64,000 nucleotides of DNA, taken from contig NC_062234.1 in the NCBI RefSeq assembly GCF_905475465.1, positions 11,555,001 to 11,619,000 of the forward strand, written 5' to 3'. Position 1 is the first letter of the stretch. Each line of letters starts with the position of its first letter. Source of the stretch: Pieris napi (lineage: Eukaryota; Arthropoda; Insecta; Lepidoptera; Pieridae). The notes beneath the pieces were generated by a model. That model was not told the origin of the DNA, made no database searches, and was given only the letters and a program-made list of their open reading frames with translations. Below are positions 11,538 to 23,275 of this stretch, in pieces. The position numbers were made by a program, and so were the translations under genes.

Positions 11538-11687
11538 GACACTTCTGGCGGCACCAGCACTTTACGAAATCAGATGCCATCCTAGGTATTTCAACAGTTG
11601 CAACTTGCCGGCATCGCACTTGCCTCCTGGTGGCGCAAGTATCCTTGGCAGGCGAAAAACATTTAATACTGCCTGTGTCTTTAAAAA

Positions 11688-11709
11688 AATTGTAGATAAC
11701 TCTACAATT
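11688..11709. repeat. 9-bp hairpin, 4-nt loop
   Basis: AATTGTAGA pairs with TCTACAATT across TAAC, 150 bp downstream of the 29-bp hairpin. It is short enough to be chance. Confidence 0.6.
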
Positions 11710-12548
11710 GGCGCTCTCTAATTACGATTAGACGATAGGTTTACTTCTTTAGTACTTACAAAAGAAGCGTTAAGGTTATTATGCTAACTATTATGGTAAA
11801 TTTACGGAGTTTGACCCGGAAAATGAATCACAATGCGCTGTAAAATTCAAGAAATTGTATCATCCGGCTTGACACCTATAAATGCCAAAAAAGCATAAAT
11901 TACAGTAATACCTCTTTTAACGCGACAGCAGAATGCGCAATACACACTTGTATGAAATATTTTGTGTCGATCGTAAAAATTATATTCGGAATGCTTTGCC
12001 CGAATCGCATTTATTTATTCTTTGAACTTAACTTTTATGGACGGGACGTTACCATATGGAAATGATTAAAGAAATTATAAATCAACACTTACTTTTTGTT
12101 TGCAGTGTATTTAATTACTAAATAAGAAGGCATGTCTCACGAATGTTTATCAGAGCATCAATGTTCTGAATAAAAGATTTAAAAGTTGTATTATCGGACA
12201 TAAAGAATTACTAAAATAAAAGCCCATGCCAGCCCATGTTAATGCAATTGGCAATATGCTTTGCTAAGTGCAAAGCATATGCATGCACGTTTTGAGAGGT
12301 AGAACAGACTGCATGGTCTTGCTTTCGTTATTGCTTAGGAGGTGCCTGAAAAGTATTTCAGATCCCAGAGGCATACCCATCTGAGTGGAGCACACGAACT
12401 GTCGCCAATTCCGCATATGTTGTCGCTACTTAACCGCTTTGCACCAGAACGGCATATATTTGGGAAGACTGAGAGACGAATGTTAGATGTATTCATTTTT
12501 TTTACGTTATCTAATTTATTAGAAGTTTAAAGTAGTAGTTAATATGTA
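11710..12548. other. unassigned DNA with one small hairpin
   Basis: A 10-bp stem, ATATGCTTTG with loop CTAAGTG, sits at 12254-12280. No coding evidence is seen. Confidence 0.4.
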
Positions 12549-12964
12549 TCTATATATATAAAAATGAAACCCGTTTTCCGTTGTCACGACATAACATGAA
12601 AACGGCTTGACCGATTTGGCCAATTCTTTTTTTATAATATTCTTTGAAGTACGAGGATGGTTCTTACGGAGAGAAAAATAAAAAAAATTGAATGAAAAAC
12701 TCTAAAAACAACACTTTTCTATATTCCCTTACATAATATTCATAATAATACTTAAAAGTCAATTTGAACTTTAATACCATCATAAAGTTCAAGTGTAGTG
12801 GAGGGGTTCCGGGAAGGTAAATTTTTATTTTTTGACATAATGTATTTTGTTGTCTTATCAACTTTCTTTTTTTTATCTTGACCGGTGTCCCGAATAGCAG
12901 AATAAGTATTAAAAGAAATAAAGGATCCACTGTTAGGCGGTACGATGTTCGCCAGGCCAGCTAG
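12549..12964 (+). mobile_element. non-autonomous Helitron, 416 bp
   Basis: Starts with TC (TCTATATATATAAAAATG) after an A and ends with CTAG before a T, the A/T insertion context of Helitrons. A terminal hairpin, GGCG...CGCC at about 12936-12953, precedes the end. It contains the phrase ACGGCTTGACCGATTTGG found in lepidopteran Helitron 5' ends. No Rep or helicase coding is present. The 36911-37332 copy is nearly collinear. Confidence 0.85.
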
Positions 12965-13024
12965 TATTATAATAAAATAAATACTGAAATAAATTTATTT
13001 ATTAACTTAAAATTTTATCCGCAT

Positions 13025-13215
13025 CACCTTGATGGCTCGCTTCGACGGCCCGTTTCAAAAGACATTTTCTTTTGCGAACTAGCGAACTGTGGAACCCACT
13101 CCCGGTAGGGGTCTTCCCCGGGAGATATCACATCCAATTGTTTAAAAAAAAGAGTCTATCAAAGGCCGGCAACGCACTGGCGACCCGTAGACTCGTTGAC
13201 CCCTTATTCTAAAAA
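13025..13215 (+). pseudogene. LINE ORF2 C-terminal tail (family B)
   Basis: In conceptual translation it reads LWNPLPVGVFPGRYHIQ, LFKK and KAGNALATRRLVDPLF, the usual end of jockey/CR1-group ORF2 (LWNSLP...). Only the tail is present. Confidence 0.65.
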
Positions 13216-13485
13216 AGATTATATTACAACAAAGTTTATGCATTACATAGACAAAAATGTAGTATAATAGTAAATTTTTACTAAGTTTAAACAGAAAAAA
13301 ATTTATCTTACTCAATTTGCATTTTACTTCGATGAAATATATTAATATTTTCAAATTAAAGCAATTATTAGACTTTCAGTCAAATAATTCGTATGGCTTC
13401 TAATCACCATAAAAAGTGTGTACATTATTAATAGTATCACAGTGATAAAAATCGGCCCCTTAATCATAAGAACTAAATTAAACAA

Positions 13486-13880
13486 ATTGCACTCTCTTAA
13501 CTAAAGTATTATTTCGTTTCTTCTATCACATCATGTTTACACTGTTATACAAAGAGACAGATGAATACTAAAGAACTGTACCAAATCGTAACTAATAAAA
13601 CGTTGGAATTCGACAGATTAAATTTTCATAAATAGGGCATTTCAATGATTTTTTAGCTGATTGTTCTTGTAGAACCTTCCAGATCATAATTACTGAATAA
13701 ATCTAATTGCACTCTCTTAGCTAAAGTATTATTTCGTCTCTTTCTATTAAATTGTGTTTACACTGTCATGAAAAGAGACAGATGAGTACTAAAGTCCTGT
13801 ACCAAATTGTCACTAATAATTGCAATTCGAGAGATTTAGTTTTAATATTGTAGAACCTTCAAGATCATTAAATAACTTTT
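13486..13880 (+). repeat. 220-bp tandem duplication, two copies
   Basis: The block beginning ATTGCACTCTCTTA at 13486 recurs at 13706. Both units share TAAAGTATTATTTCGT, TGTTTACACTGT, AAGAGACAGATGA and TGTAGAACCTTC in the same order. The second unit has small deletions. Function unknown. Confidence 0.8.
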
Positions 13881-14314
13881 AAATATTTCTTGTGATACAT
13901 TTAAAGTAGTTACGTGCCTACCTAATCATTATTGTTATATTCTTGTATAAATATAACCAACCCAACCCACTTTTATAAAAATAAAAACAGCTTAGAGCGG
14001 ATTGTGGGGATTCGGCAAATCCCATAGACAATAATAATAAACAAAATGTAAGCTGTCTGCTTCCCTTTCTACCTAGTTGGGAATGTACCCTGTATTTGAA
14101 CTATACAATTTTATTAAAATGTTAAGACATTCTGAAACTCAATTTTAAATTTATTAAGTTTCGGGCTCATTCCTTTCACGCAGGTATATTGTGATTGTAA
14201 TTCCTTACTCATCTTTACAAACAAAACTATGCGGATGCAAATTTATGTATTCTGACGACCTATTTTACTATTGAGTTCGTACATAAACTAAATCAGTTGA
14301 TAACAAACTAAGTG
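13881..14314. other. unassigned DNA
   Basis: Nothing recognised. Confidence 0.35.
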
Positions 14315-14410
14315 CAGCCTTGCGATTCTGTAACGACTTATTTGAGCGCGACCGCTGCTGCGAAAACCGCTGTGTGAGTTCGAAAAGTGAGTTACAGAAT
14401 CGCAAGGCTG
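14315..14410. mobile_element. very short MITE-like element, 20-bp TIRs
   Basis: CAGCCTTGCGATTCTGTAAC at 14315-14334 is repeated exactly, inverted, at 14391-14410. The 56-bp interior is G+C-rich. No clear target duplication is seen. Confidence 0.65.
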
Positions 14411-14457
14411 TGTCCGGTTGCCTATCGACTATCATCTGTCATTGGTGTGCCGAATGT

Positions 14458-14612
14458 CACCAATCGACTATGCGCATTTAACATTCGCTCGTAAACATAT
14501 AAAGGAAATCGACAAGCCATAGACCTAAAGTCGAGGGACCTAAAACAATTGATCACGAAAAAGATACAGAATTTTAAGGCGAAGGCCAAGAGTTGTAGCG
14601 CTACAGGTTTAA
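14458..14612 (+). mobile_element. tRNA-derived SINE, 3' half, degraded
   Basis: Keeps CACCAATCGACT, GCGCATTTAACATTCGCTCG, a GTCGAGG block and TGTAGCGCTAC in the order of the dominant SINE. The head is absent. Confidence 0.6.
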
Positions 14613-14724
14613 TTAAAACTTAAGTACTTCGTAATATCAGTATAGAATGGAGCGTGGGTTGCGTGCCATAAAAATTTTGATATTTTAGATCCTAATATAT
14701 TATTTTTTTTAAACTGAAAAATGA

Positions 14725-14850
14725 GAGGATGCCCTTCAGAAACATGGAAAGATGAAATAACAGAGATAGCAAGGAAATATTGGAAATAGCAGTGAAGATG
14801 AGAGACAAATGGATGAATTTGGAGGAAGCCTTCGCTTCGTCGGAGGTCGT
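14725..14850 (+). pseudogene. LINE ORF2 C-terminal remnant
   Basis: Frames give RGCPSETWKDEITEIARKYW and then, after a stop and shift, MRDKWMNLEEAFASSE. This matches the common LINE ending GRPP..W.D...W......W..LEEAF. Dead. Confidence 0.55.
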
Positions 14851-16658
14851 GTACTATATTAAATATATTAACATAAACTTAATGTAATCTTTATTATAGT
14901 AGTCGAATATAGGCTTTTTTTTTATTTTTTGTTTTATATTTATAGAATAATTTATTAATTTATTTAGAATTTATAATAGCTAAAATAATGGTCCAATTGT
15001 GTCCAAATAATTTATCCAAGCTGAGGTCCTGTTTATTTAGTTATTCACCTTACTATAAATTGTTGTTTAATGTGCTCAAATAAGTATACAGGCTTTTATC
15101 TTTAAATGTTCCTAGATTCAAAGTATTCGTGTCCGCACCCGTAGGCCTACAAATATTATTACATATACAACTAATATGTTGTCCTTACATTTATTACTTT
15201 TAATTTTCTATGAATATATATAGAAAATGTGCTAATAGTCGTAAAATCTGTATGCGGGCTTAAGATAATGCCTGACATAATTCTATTATGTGATTTTAAA
15301 TATAATATATTGTTGCATAGGTATTTCACATATCAAATATATATATTGTATGGTGTATTAGACTTCGCATTTTTGCACTTCCTCACAAATCCTTTTACAT
15401 TTATGTTTTCTATTATTAGATTTCATTAATAGTGATCACTGTACTATGTTATGATTTTTATGTTTGATTGATGTTTTGTAATTTCTTCTTGAGAGAACAA
15501 ACTAAAATAACTAAGATAACTAAACCTAGAGTTACTAATATGTATATTCTCGTCTGTACTACCATTACCAATGGTAGTCTGTACTACCATTTAACTGCTT
15601 AAATTGCATTTCTGAAAGTTATTATTAGTTGGTCCCACCCATTTTTTCTTATAACTCTGATCTTTGACTCCAATGAATCTTTAAGCGAAACCTTAGAATA
15701 ATCTCCTAATGGCCGTAGTAGATATTCATCGTTAAACCACGCGGTATTAACATAAATCAAAGGTAAACAAAATTTATATGTCAAAGAACAAGTAACTTCT
15801 TTAAGACAAGACAATTTTGATTACTAAAATATTAATCAAAATTTTCATAACAGCTAATAAGCATGAAAAATAGCAACTTTAATTACAAATGCATCCAAAT
15901 TTTCAACATTGCTCTCAACAGTTTCCGAAAATTGCGATCAAGAGCCGTCTTAATTGCGAAGCGAATTTCAATTCAATGATACTTTTCATTTCTATTTGAT
16001 ATTTATATTTTTTGAGCATTAAGTATGCTAACTTTGCACGATCCAAAGGATAAAAAATTTCTTTATTTTTCAATATTATAACGACTTGATCCGGGGATTC
16101 GTTAGCTTAGAATTAGGCATTTTTATTGAGATTTTTCTGCAGCATGTTAATTTAATTTAAGATAGATATTTAATCATCAGGTAGAATGCAAAAACCTTTT
16201 AACTAAATTTAAATTCCGTGTACCCTCTAGATACCCCAAGCATACCATCATTCCATTGGTCCCTCCTTCCCGAAGAACGCGTTTTGGCCAAAACTGACCG
16301 ATATCCAGATTGAGCATTCTGATAAACAAGCTAGGTCTGGTCTGGTATACATGGTTACTCCCCTCACATTTCCAATGATTTCTCTCCACTTTGTTCGTTA
16401 GCTTACCTTACTGCAGCTGTTATCAGGAGACCTGTGACTATTGTGACTTGGTTTCATCAGCGGTTTGTTGATCGGCCCCGCTGTCATTTGGCTTCTACAC
16501 TGCCGATGGCAACCAGCTTGTTCAGGTTATCAGGTTCGTGTGGTTAGAACTCTTCAATAGTATCTACCTATGTCGTTATTTCGTCGGAATTTTGGGTTGA
16601 TCCAGGTATGGTTTAGTTTATCGGTGTATGGTATACAAAGAATCTTATTTTATTGTTA
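14851..16658. other. unassigned AT-rich DNA
   Basis: No gene is seen. A small hairpin (ACTACCATT, 3-nt loop) lies at 15558-15578, and the second copy of a short dispersed repeat at 16328-16368. A 70-codon minus frame at 16177-16389 overlaps that repeat and is not called. Confidence 0.4.
16328..16368 (+). repeat. short dispersed repeat, copy 2
   Basis: Same block as 1006-1041, with an extra TCTGG. The wider G+C-rich surroundings suggest part of a longer unrecognised repeat. Confidence 0.4.
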
Positions 16659-16879
16659 TCTTTATATATATAATTCTTCTGTAAGTGTGTATGTCACTGA
16701 ACTTCTTTCAAACGACTGGACCTATTTTGATGAAATTTTTTGTGTGTGTTCAAGGGGATCTGGGAATGGCTTAGATTCACAAATCAGCCCACCAGATGGC
16801 GCTGCAGTCGGTACTTTCATACTTCGCTTTACAAATTGCTTGAAATATCATGCAGGACAACGTCTGTCGGGTCCACTAG
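16659..16879 (+). mobile_element. non-autonomous Helitron, 221 bp, second family
   Basis: Begins TC (TCTTTATATATATAATTC) after an A. It ends GACAACGTCTGTCGGG then TCCACTAG before T. GACA...TGTC forms the terminal hairpin. It differs from the 12549 family in sequence but has the same end structure. No coding capacity. Confidence 0.75.
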
Positions 16880-17334
16880 TCTTATATAAGTATATTTGAA
16901 AGTTTTGTAATTACCCCAAGCAATTACCACAAGCGTATCGTGAGCAAAGATCAAACGGGTATAAAAATAATCCCACATGTAAGTTTCGGCTAATTCTTGT
17001 TGTGTCGTAATTGCAAGATGGCCGACATCCACAACTTTCATACAGTTAATGCTCCTAACTTTCCTCTATAAGTTATTTGAGCTGTTATTGTTTTTCTTGT
17101 TGTGCCATAGGGTGGTGTGAACAGTTGGTGTATTAACTATTGGAGAAATTAATATTTCGGTTTAGGAACATAATCGTTTGATCACATTTAAAATGTTTTC
17201 AATTAAGCATAAAGTTTTTGGAAATTTCACGTGATGGTTGAATTGATACGCAAGACCCAAATATACCAATTTACAATTTATATGTCGTAGCAAGTTTTTA
17301 AATAATTGGACTTTGATGTGATTAAATTATAATA
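16880..17334. other. unassigned DNA
   Basis: Nothing recognised. The minus frame overlapping 16829-17041 reads across the Helitron end and is chance. Confidence 0.35.
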
Positions 17335-17495
17335 ACAATGGCAGCTGGCAGAAACGCCATTGCTCCGTCATTAGTAATAATACCATCAAGTAATATTGGC
17401 AAATCCAATAAACTACAAGTATTACGAGCTCTATGACATATAATGACAATGGCAGCCGATACCAGCGCCATTGCTCCGACATATATACTATGTTT
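17335..17495 (+). repeat. direct repeat, period 111 bp
   Basis: ACAATGGCAGC at 17335 recurs at 17446. In both copies it is followed by CGCCATTGCTCCG and a TAGTAATA block. Two units. Confidence 0.6.
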
Positions 17496-17858
17496 AGTAA
17501 TATGACAGATAAATTGTAACCTATGGCTTCATTTCATACGTAAAATAATTTCTGCTTCTCTAAAAGTTAAGTGAACTTTAAAAGTACGAACTGTTTGTTC
17601 TTAACCTGTGGTCGAGTTAACATTAGTCGCTGCTCAATGTAGCGTATTTTCTTATGTCCTGTAATTTCCACATGTGTGTTTTTCGGTGGCATTATGACAG
17701 TATGAATTAATGAGATGTTTTCGTCTTAGTGGTTATTATTATAACCAAACACTGTGGATGGTTAACTTAACAAATATTGTTATTAGTATTTACAATATAC
17801 TTAACCTACACAATAATAATTAAAATGGATAAATAGAAAACTAATATAAATTCAAAAA

Positions 17859-17992
17859 GTTTGGTCCCTGTGGCAGTGTATCTTTAATGGCAGCATTTCC
17901 TCGCTGTATTGCGATACTTATTCGTTGAGGAGAGCACCAGCTACTACGTACCAGTCGCCAACTTAAATCTTCAATCAGACTGTGCACATGAA
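17859..17992 (-). pseudogene. LINE ORF2 end (family E, divergent copy)
   Basis: A minus frame reads SLIEDLSWRLVRSS, PQRISIAIQRGNAA and DTLPQGPN. It corresponds to the last ~45 residues of the domain at 5.5-6.0 kb but differs at many positions, so it comes from a different lineage of the family. It is 5'-truncated next to a SINE. Confidence 0.6.
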
Positions 17993-18007
17993 CCCCACAA
18001 CAAAAAT

Positions 18008-18187
18008 AAATCAGTGGCGCTACAACCTAAGTCTGGGCCTCAGATTTCTGTATCTTCATTCGTGATCATTTGTTAATCTAATAGGCAAGTAGGTGAACAG
18101 CCTCCTGACGCACGCCGCCTTTTTTTTAGGTCTAAGGCAAGCCGGTTTCCTCATGATGTTTTCCTTCATCCTTCGAGCGAATGTTAC
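18008..18187 (-). mobile_element. tRNA-derived SINE, 5'-truncated
   Basis: Matches the SINE 3' portion, from the GCGAATGTTA-side junction to GCGCCACTGATTTATTT on the minus strand. The tRNA head is missing. Confidence 0.8.
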
Positions 18188-18721
18188 ATTCTTACAACTA
18201 CCAATGCGATATAATACGCTATTATCTATTAATTATCTCTATGTTATATACACCGGCTTTGGCCGGGTTTTTACCACACCTAGTTAAGAATGGCACACAG
18301 TCACCACATATACTCTTTCTTAATTAATTAATTCTCCAATTTTTAAACGAAAATATCTCAAATGTGGCACACAAACGAAAATTAATTAAATCGTCCTTAT
18401 TATCCACATGAAGAAATTTGATCGCGTCTTCAAACACAATTATATCACAATTATACAAAACAAGTAAAAGGACGTAAGGCGGTCTCACTGCGAGCAGGTT
18501 CTTTCAAGCAAAACGTTAAGTATCTGATTTATTAAACAATATATAGAGAACGCAACACTTAATAACATTTTTCCTTAAATATTTTCATTAAGGGTCCTGC
18601 AAGAAAAGAGCGTAAATAAATAAATCGTTTATTTGGAAAGACAGTGGTAAATTTAGATCGATCAATTATAAAAGCCGCACAATCAGCCATATAAAAATAG
18701 GCATGCAAATGTCATATTATT
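18188..18721. other. unassigned DNA
   Basis: No gene. A short phrase near 18590 (GGGTCCTGCAAGAAAAGAGCG) resembles the LINE family A junction, but it continues into unrelated sequence. Confidence 0.35.
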
Positions 18722-18790
18722 CGCACTTGCGAGCATTATGGCAATATAAGTGTCCATGGGCGGCGGTATTACTTAACATCAGGCCAGTCC
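18722..18790 (+). repeat. LINE tail fragment (family A)
   Basis: GCACTTGCGAGC, then GTGTCCATGGGCGGCGGTAT and ACTTAACATCAGG, the standard family A tail. Confidence 0.65.
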
Positions 18791-19184
18791 TGTTACTTTT
18801 AGATTTAAAAAAAAATCTTTCAGTTTTTAGAAGTCGTATAGATTGATACAAATAGTCATATGTATCACTATACGTATAAAACATGCCTTCAACTTTCGTC
18901 TAAATATAGTTTTCAACATAGCTTTATATCTGCGATCAACAATGCCAAGGTTACATGGAATCGATTAAACGTAATCGAATTAACTCGATTGAAGGACCGC
19001 TGATCGATATCTTTCTGACCCTCAAGTCCGAAACTTCCCGACATGTTGGTCATTAGGAACCGAAATCTCCGAGATCTTAAATATCGGATGATATTAATCT
19101 ATATTGATGAACTCGGCTATAGCGTTTAAAGGGGCGTGGTCGTGTCAGTTTAAAAATCGAATTATTATAGTTCTACTACCAGTA
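18791..19184. other. unassigned DNA
   Basis: Nothing recognised. Confidence 0.3.
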
Positions 19185-19405
19185 TAAGCTTGATGGCTGG
19201 TAGTCTTCAACAGCTTACTTAGACATTCCCTTGTGTGAACTCGTGAACTGTGGAATCCCTGGGAGTTACAGCCTCAAACTGTTTACAAAATAGGGTATAC
19301 TCCTCCCTCAAATGCCGGCAACGCACCTATGATGTCCATGGGCTGCGACGATGCCCGTTTTGGGTGCATTGTATTCTCGTTTGGCCCCCTATACTATAAA
19401 AAAAT
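19185..19405 (+). pseudogene. LINE ORF2 C-terminal tail (family B)
   Basis: Carries GAACTGTGGAATCCCTG, CTCCCTCAAATGCCGGCAACGC and TGGGCTGCG, collinear with the copies at 13.0 and 40.1 kb. It ends near a short A run at 19399-19405. Confidence 0.6.
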
Positions 19406-19739
19406 GTTGCTGATAGAAGGGCGCAAGATTAAGAGTTTAATTTTGTCAAAAAAATTGGGAAGTTATAAAAATATTGATTTAAAAACCTATTTAGACCCAT
19501 GGAATACACACTCAAATGGGCCAAGCTTTTTCACATGATTTTAAATAGGTTATAACTTATAGAGGATAGATTAATCTGTTCTTATGAGCTTAAAGGATTT
19601 CCTGAAAGTATACATCATATATATATTTTCACTGAATTGATTTAAAACTCTCGTTTAACATACATTAAATCAATAAAGGTTTTTATGAATTTCACGATTA
19701 TTTAAATGATCCTAATCTTTTGGATTGATTTGCTCCAGT

Positions 19740-19975
19740 TCAAATATTTATGGCAGCTCTGCCTTGCAAACAATTTGTATGACTCAAAACTTGGCGAATT
19801 AGCGAGTGGCGGAGAGTTTCTTGCCAGATCTTCTCACCCGCTCTACGTCCTTGACTTGCGAACTGGTAGTTAATGTAAATTTAGAATCAATTTAATATCT
19901 TTTCTGTTGATGTTCATAAGTGTACTTACCTATATGAATAAAGTTATTTTGAGTTTGAGTTTGTGTTTGAGTTAG
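19740..19975 (+). repeat. LINE 3' UTR with (TTTGAG)n tail (family D)
   Basis: GGCGGAGAGTTTCTTGCCAG, then GCGAACTGGTAGTTAATG, then ATATGAATAAAGTTATTTTG, ending in about four TTTGAG-like repeats at 19950-19973. This is the best preserved family D tail here. No ORF2 is attached. Confidence 0.75.
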
Positions 19976-20093
19976 CAATAACAGACTAAACAGACCTGGA
20001 GCCGAACTGGACCTGAAAACTTAGGATCGCGCGGAACTAATACTTATTGAGATCGGTCAATATCGGTATTGAAAGTTACAGAGTAAAATCCCT

Positions 20094-20245
20094 GGGGGTA
20101 AAGACAACATCGCTTACCGACAACCGTGACCCATTAAGCGAATTTATATGGGGATGACACTAGCTTTGTCACGTGATCATTTTCAAACAAATTCCTTCGC
20201 TGTAGTGGGTCACGCTTATCGTAAAGTGATGTTGTCTCCAGCCCC
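20094..20245. mobile_element. foldback element, 40-bp imperfect arms
   Basis: 20094-20133 and 20206-20245 are inverted copies sharing GACAACATC and GTGACCCA, with several mismatches. Total 152 bp. It is a MITE-like remnant; no target duplication is identified. Confidence 0.55.
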
Positions 20246-20294
20246 TATTCCGCAATTAGCATATAACTTTTATTATAAATCTAGCTGTGACCGC

Positions 20295-20331
20295 GACTTT
20301 GACTTTGACTTTGACTTTGTCTTTGACTTTG
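20295..20331 (+). repeat. (GACTTT)n hexanucleotide repeat
   Basis: Six near-perfect units, one changed to GTCTTT. The Asp-Phe run in a 113-codon frame here is a product of this repeat. Confidence 0.85.
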
Positions 20332-21092
20332 CTTCTCGAGGTATCATGCTGATTTTCCATAAACATTATGTATTAAATGTGGTCGAGTTTTCTTTTACAA
20401 AATTTGCTGATATTCAGTTTGGTACGAAACCAATAGAAACTTTTCCGACTTATTTTCCCCGCATAAGTGGGGCGGAAACATATTTTTAAGAAAATACTCA
20501 TGTAAGTGCCTGTTAAGTCAATGTTCAACGGAGCGTTTGTTAAAAAAAATCACATAATAAGACGCACCGCGCGGTGAGATAAGTGCGGTCACATCGTAGG
20601 GATAGAAAATAAAGGAAACTTTCTCTTTATACAATTTACGTGATCCGATAATCACGTTTATATATCTCTTCATTCTGTTTTTGTTATCCAAAAGCAGAGC
20701 TTTGGCCACAATCCCACCTTATGTTAAGTTTGATGTCACCTATTGGAGGACACGCATGTACAGCAGATGCCTATATAACCGTCGCTTGAATGAACCCTTA
20801 TTACTGTCATGGGAAGGGGGCCAAGTAGGTTCTTTGCTGTTTTTACAAGAAACGACGATCTGCGAGTGCGGCTGGGGATTTCAACAACAAAGGAGTGAAA
20901 CAGCGTGCTTCTAACAAGCGTTGCTTGTAGGGGATAACGGAATGAGGTTGTGTAGTTCCAGGGAACATTCTCTGCAGTGCAATCTATAAGACTAAAATGC
21001 AGGCCCCTGAACTACGATGGTCAAGACTTGATACTTTGTTGTTATTGATTATTATATGTCTTATGTATTTTTGTCCTTCTTGCTTACCTTAT
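20332..21092. other. unassigned DNA, partly G+C-rich
   Basis: 20690-20930 is G+C-richer than its surroundings and may be an old LINE or SINE tail (TATTGGAGGACACGC, then CTATATAACCGTCGC). No family is assigned and no splice-supported exon is seen. Confidence 0.35.
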
Positions 21093-21240
21093 CTATTTTT
21101 TTTCTTAGAGTGGTTGTCTGGAAGAGACCGCTCGAAAGCGATAAGGCCGCCATTTGCCCTCCTTTTCATTTAATTATATCAATTATTGTAATATATTTCT
21201 GCAACGTAGTGTTAATAAATAAATATATTATTTTTCAATA
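21093..21240 (+). repeat. LINE 3' tail (family C)
   Basis: GTCTGGAAGAGACCGCTCGA, AAGCGATAAGGCCGCC, TTTCTGCAACG and GTGTTAATAAATAAAT. This is a 3' UTR found five times in the window. It ends in TAAATAAATA-like repeats. Confidence 0.7.
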
Positions 21241-21451
21241 TATTTGTGTTTAGCTAGAGATGAGATAATAGTTTTGATATAACATTATATTACTTAAACA
21301 GTCAGATATTCAGAATCATTTTGTTTATGTTTATTTACTTAATATATTACGCCACATAACACATGATCACATACATACAAATTAAATGGACCTAAATAAT
21401 ATGTCTAAGAATGTCCAAAACTTACGGTTCAAACAAGTTCCAAAAAATAAT

Positions 21452-21515
21452 AATAGGATTGCCTGGAAGAGATCGCTTAGTAGCGATTTTAAGTTTATGT
21501 AAATAAATAATCATA
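21452..21515 (+). repeat. LINE 3' tail fragment (family C)
   Basis: GGATTGCCTGGAAGAGATCG then CTTAGTAGCG, a variant of the same block. Confidence 0.5.
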
Positions 21516-22056
21516 AATGTCAAGTATATTGGCAAGTATATAATACAAAAGAAAGTTATTGTTGTTTTTAATAAATTAACAACCTTTTTCTCTAACCGTA
21601 CAAAACATTGCGAGTCCCCGCTGACCATATAAGGGTGATCTAAAATAAGATATGTACGGTCAACCCCCGACCTGGGGTTGTAACTTATGAAAAAATGGTC
21701 GTAAGATTCGTTGCTGACGGTACATTAAGTTCAGATACCGTATGATAATATTTTTAGAGAAAATTCTAATATTATATTATTTTCCGAACAATCTACGTAT
21801 ATGGGAACAATATATTTTATAGAATACCACCTTTATTTAGATAAAGAACTATTTTGATAATAATAATAAGCCCGACAGGAAACTTCTGTAAATTAGATTA
21901 CAATTTTTCAAATTAAATTAAATTAACAAAAATTTAACAAAAAGTAATCTTAGTGTACCATCTAATCAAACACAAGTATGCGTGAATGCATGAGTATGTG
22001 AATGGGTGTGTGTGCTTATAATACACACTGTATTTGAGAGTGTGGCTGAGTTAGCG
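21516..22056. other. unassigned DNA
   Basis: Nothing recognised. A TG-rich patch at 21970-22020 gives a His/Thr-rich chance frame on the minus strand. Confidence 0.35.
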
Positions 22057-22140
22057 TGAAGAAAAACGTCATGAGGAAACCGGCATATCTCAAACCCAAA
22101 AAGAACATGTAAATGATGGCAGAAGGCTGATCTTGACTCA
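22057..22140 (+). mobile_element. SINE middle fragment
   Basis: ATGAGGAAACCGGCAT, CAAACCCAAAAAG and GGCAGAAGGCTGATC match the middle of the dominant SINE. Both ends are lost. Confidence 0.5.
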
Positions 22141-22599
22141 GACTTGTGTATGAAATGAAAATTTTCGAAGAAACGGATGCAATGTAATGCCAAAACCCGT
22201 ATAGGGTTGATTTTGAAAAATTAAAAAGATTTTTTTTCTTTGTCACACTTTGTCATTTTACAAATTGATAAAAAGGACAATACATCTATAGCAAATTGAG
22301 GCTAATATAGAAATAATGTTTTTTGAATTTAGTTTTCTTTTTGTATAGCTATAATAAATGATTATTAAATCAATCTTAATTATTAAGCTTTGAAACGACA
22401 AAGAATTTGTGTTTTCTATAATTAATTTGGTTTTTAATTAAAACATGGAATAGTGAAATGATTCGTTTATTCAAAACGACGGGTCATATTAAATAATAAC
22501 AAAACTTTGTTTTTGTTTATATCGTATCTTTTGTTGTTCTTTTTTTAAATTTTACCTGATCACTGTTTACATAAGTTTTAATACCATACCATTATTTTT

Positions 22600-22770
22600 G
22601 CACTTCTTGCTTATCTTATCTAATTTACTACTGTTTTTCCCATAGCAGTTGACTGGAAGAGATCACTCGAAAGCGATAAGGCCGTCAGTTGCCCTCCTAT
22701 ACATTTAATTATGTTATTTGTATTATATATCTGCAACGAAGTGTTAATAAATAATTCTAAAGAAAATCTA
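22600..22770 (+). repeat. LINE 3' tail (family C)
   Basis: CTGGAAGAGATCACTCGAAA, GCGATAAGGCCGTCAG, CTGCAACGAAGTGTTAATAA. It is longer than the 21.1-kb copy at its 5' side. Confidence 0.7.
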
Positions 22771-23275
22771 TATTTTTTTATTCGAAATGAAATCTCACTT
22801 CTGTTTTTTCTGTTGTACCTATATCATATCTACTAGTTAACATATTATGGGGTTTAATTAAAGGTATGCAGCTTATTCATATGACAAATGTAATTTGGCT
22901 GATAAAATCAAATCAGGAAAAGTCATAAAACACATGCTTTATATAATATGATAAGCAGAAACAAACATAAACCGCTGAAATAAATATAAGGCTCTATAGA
23001 CGGGAAATCGTGACTTGACGCTTAGAATAGTGATGTGAATATATCGATAAATTACAGATTCAGTCACGTGACATATATTCAGAAATGTTTTAGAAAGAAA
23101 TTTACAAAGAATTCCTAATTTGGATACTAAGTTATTTTAAGTTTAAAATGACATCTTTCATTATTTATTTTAGTGATTACTTGTTTATATAATGTAAAAT
23201 TTTATAGACTACAACTGTCAAACTTTTATAGTTATGATGACGAAAGTACAACCTGATTTAGGGGCCTTGTGCTTT
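22771..23275. other. unassigned AT-rich DNA
   Basis: Nothing recognised. Confidence 0.35.

Noticed and set aside
20148..20489. 113-codon frame with an Asp-Phe run
   Set aside because: The run is the (GACTTT)n repeat and the frame also crosses a foldback arm. No family resemblance.
21966..22246. Minus frame with repeated His-Thr
   Set aside because: Arises from a TG-rich simple stretch and a SINE fragment.
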